64,000 nt of DNA, taken from the NCBI GenBank assembly GCA_947500825.1, contig CANMTR010000004.1, positions 124,001 to 188,000 on the forward strand, read 5' to 3'. The translations under genes were made by a program, and so were the position numbers. This stretch comes from an uncultured Paracoccaceae bacterium (GTDB lineage: Bacteria > Pseudomonadota > Alphaproteobacteria > Rhodobacterales > Rhodobacteraceae). Of this stretch, positions 63,958 to 64,000 are shown piece after piece (position 1 is the first letter of the stretch; every line of letters begins with the position of its first letter). The notes under the pieces are model-generated. The model had not been told where the DNA came from, searched no databases, and saw nothing but the letters and a program-made list of their open reading frames with translations.

Positions 63958-64000
63958 TCACGGATGGATCAGCGCCAACAGCGCCCGTTCTTCCCGGCGA
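63958..64000 (-). CDS. Possible C-terminal end of a gene entering from the right edge
   Basis: The minus-strand frame reading into the window gives RREERALLALIHP and then stops at 63958. Composition is gene-like, and the spacing to the DUF1810 start (39 bases) is normal, but 14 codons are too few to identify. Confidence 0.3.
   Translation of the reverse strand, partial: RREERALLALIHP

Overview
The window is a high-GC stretch of an alphaproteobacterial chromosome, most likely Rhodobacterales (Rhodobacteraceae/Roseobacteraceae). The evidence is the gene content and order: petP-petR next to ilvE, an rsfS-rlmH-gpmI-ctpA-rppH block, xseB-ispA-dxs, glnK-amtB, a full leucine-degradation (liu) operon, and a short LOV photoreceptor. 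Coding density is high and genes often overlap by 1-20 bases. I see no tRNA, rRNA, insertion sequence, prophage or CRISPR array.

Bases 1-10.4 kb are a catabolic island for citrate-like tricarboxylates. It has a TctA transporter subunit fused to a TctB-like domain (cut by the left edge), a PrpF-family isomerase, a divergent tcuA-tcuB-abrB-hydroxyacid dehydrogenase operon, a GntR regulator, a malate/lactate-type dehydrogenase and an isocitrate/isopropylmalate-type dehydrogenase. Bases 10.7-15.1 kb hold a three-gene, translationally coupled signalling operon on the minus strand: a short LOV blue-light receptor, a 1146-residue CheB-CheR-PAS-HWE kinase and a single-domain response regulator.

Bases 15.3-22.3 kb are the liu operon (TetR regulator, isovaleryl-CoA dehydrogenase, both methylcrotonyl-CoA carboxylase subunits, HMG-CoA lyase, methylglutaconyl-CoA hydratase). 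Bases 22.4-29.1 kb are a branched-chain-type ABC transporter with an acyl-CoA synthetase embedded in it, so uptake and CoA activation of an organic acid are probably coupled. Then come an HdeA-like secreted protein carrying a large Ser/Gly/Met/acidic insert, a PaaK-like protein with an altered P-loop, a caspase-fold protein that lacks its catalytic residues, a LacI regulator and a transglutaminase-like protein.

Bases 35-41.4 kb carry clpB with a near-consensus heat-shock promoter, dnaE2 with a perfect alphaproteobacterial LexA box but apparently without its C-terminal OB domain, and rppH. Bases 41.5-45.5 kb are housekeeping genes (ctpA, gpmI, rlmH, rsfS). Bases 45.7-49.3 kb look like a stress/envelope cluster: a BrkB-like membrane protein, a Crp/Fnr regulator, a degenerate receiver domain, YqjE- and YqjD-like membrane proteins and a PRC-barrel protein. 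Bases 49.3-64 kb hold a PBP1A, glnK-amtB, ilvE, petP-petR, an HDAC-family hydrolase, xseB-ispA-dxs, a KtrAB-type potassium system and small conserved proteins. The most interesting points are the LOV-kinase-regulator operon, the shortened dnaE2 under SOS control, the HdeA-like insert protein, the pseudo-caspase and pseudo-receiver, and the shared palindromes between ilvE and petP.
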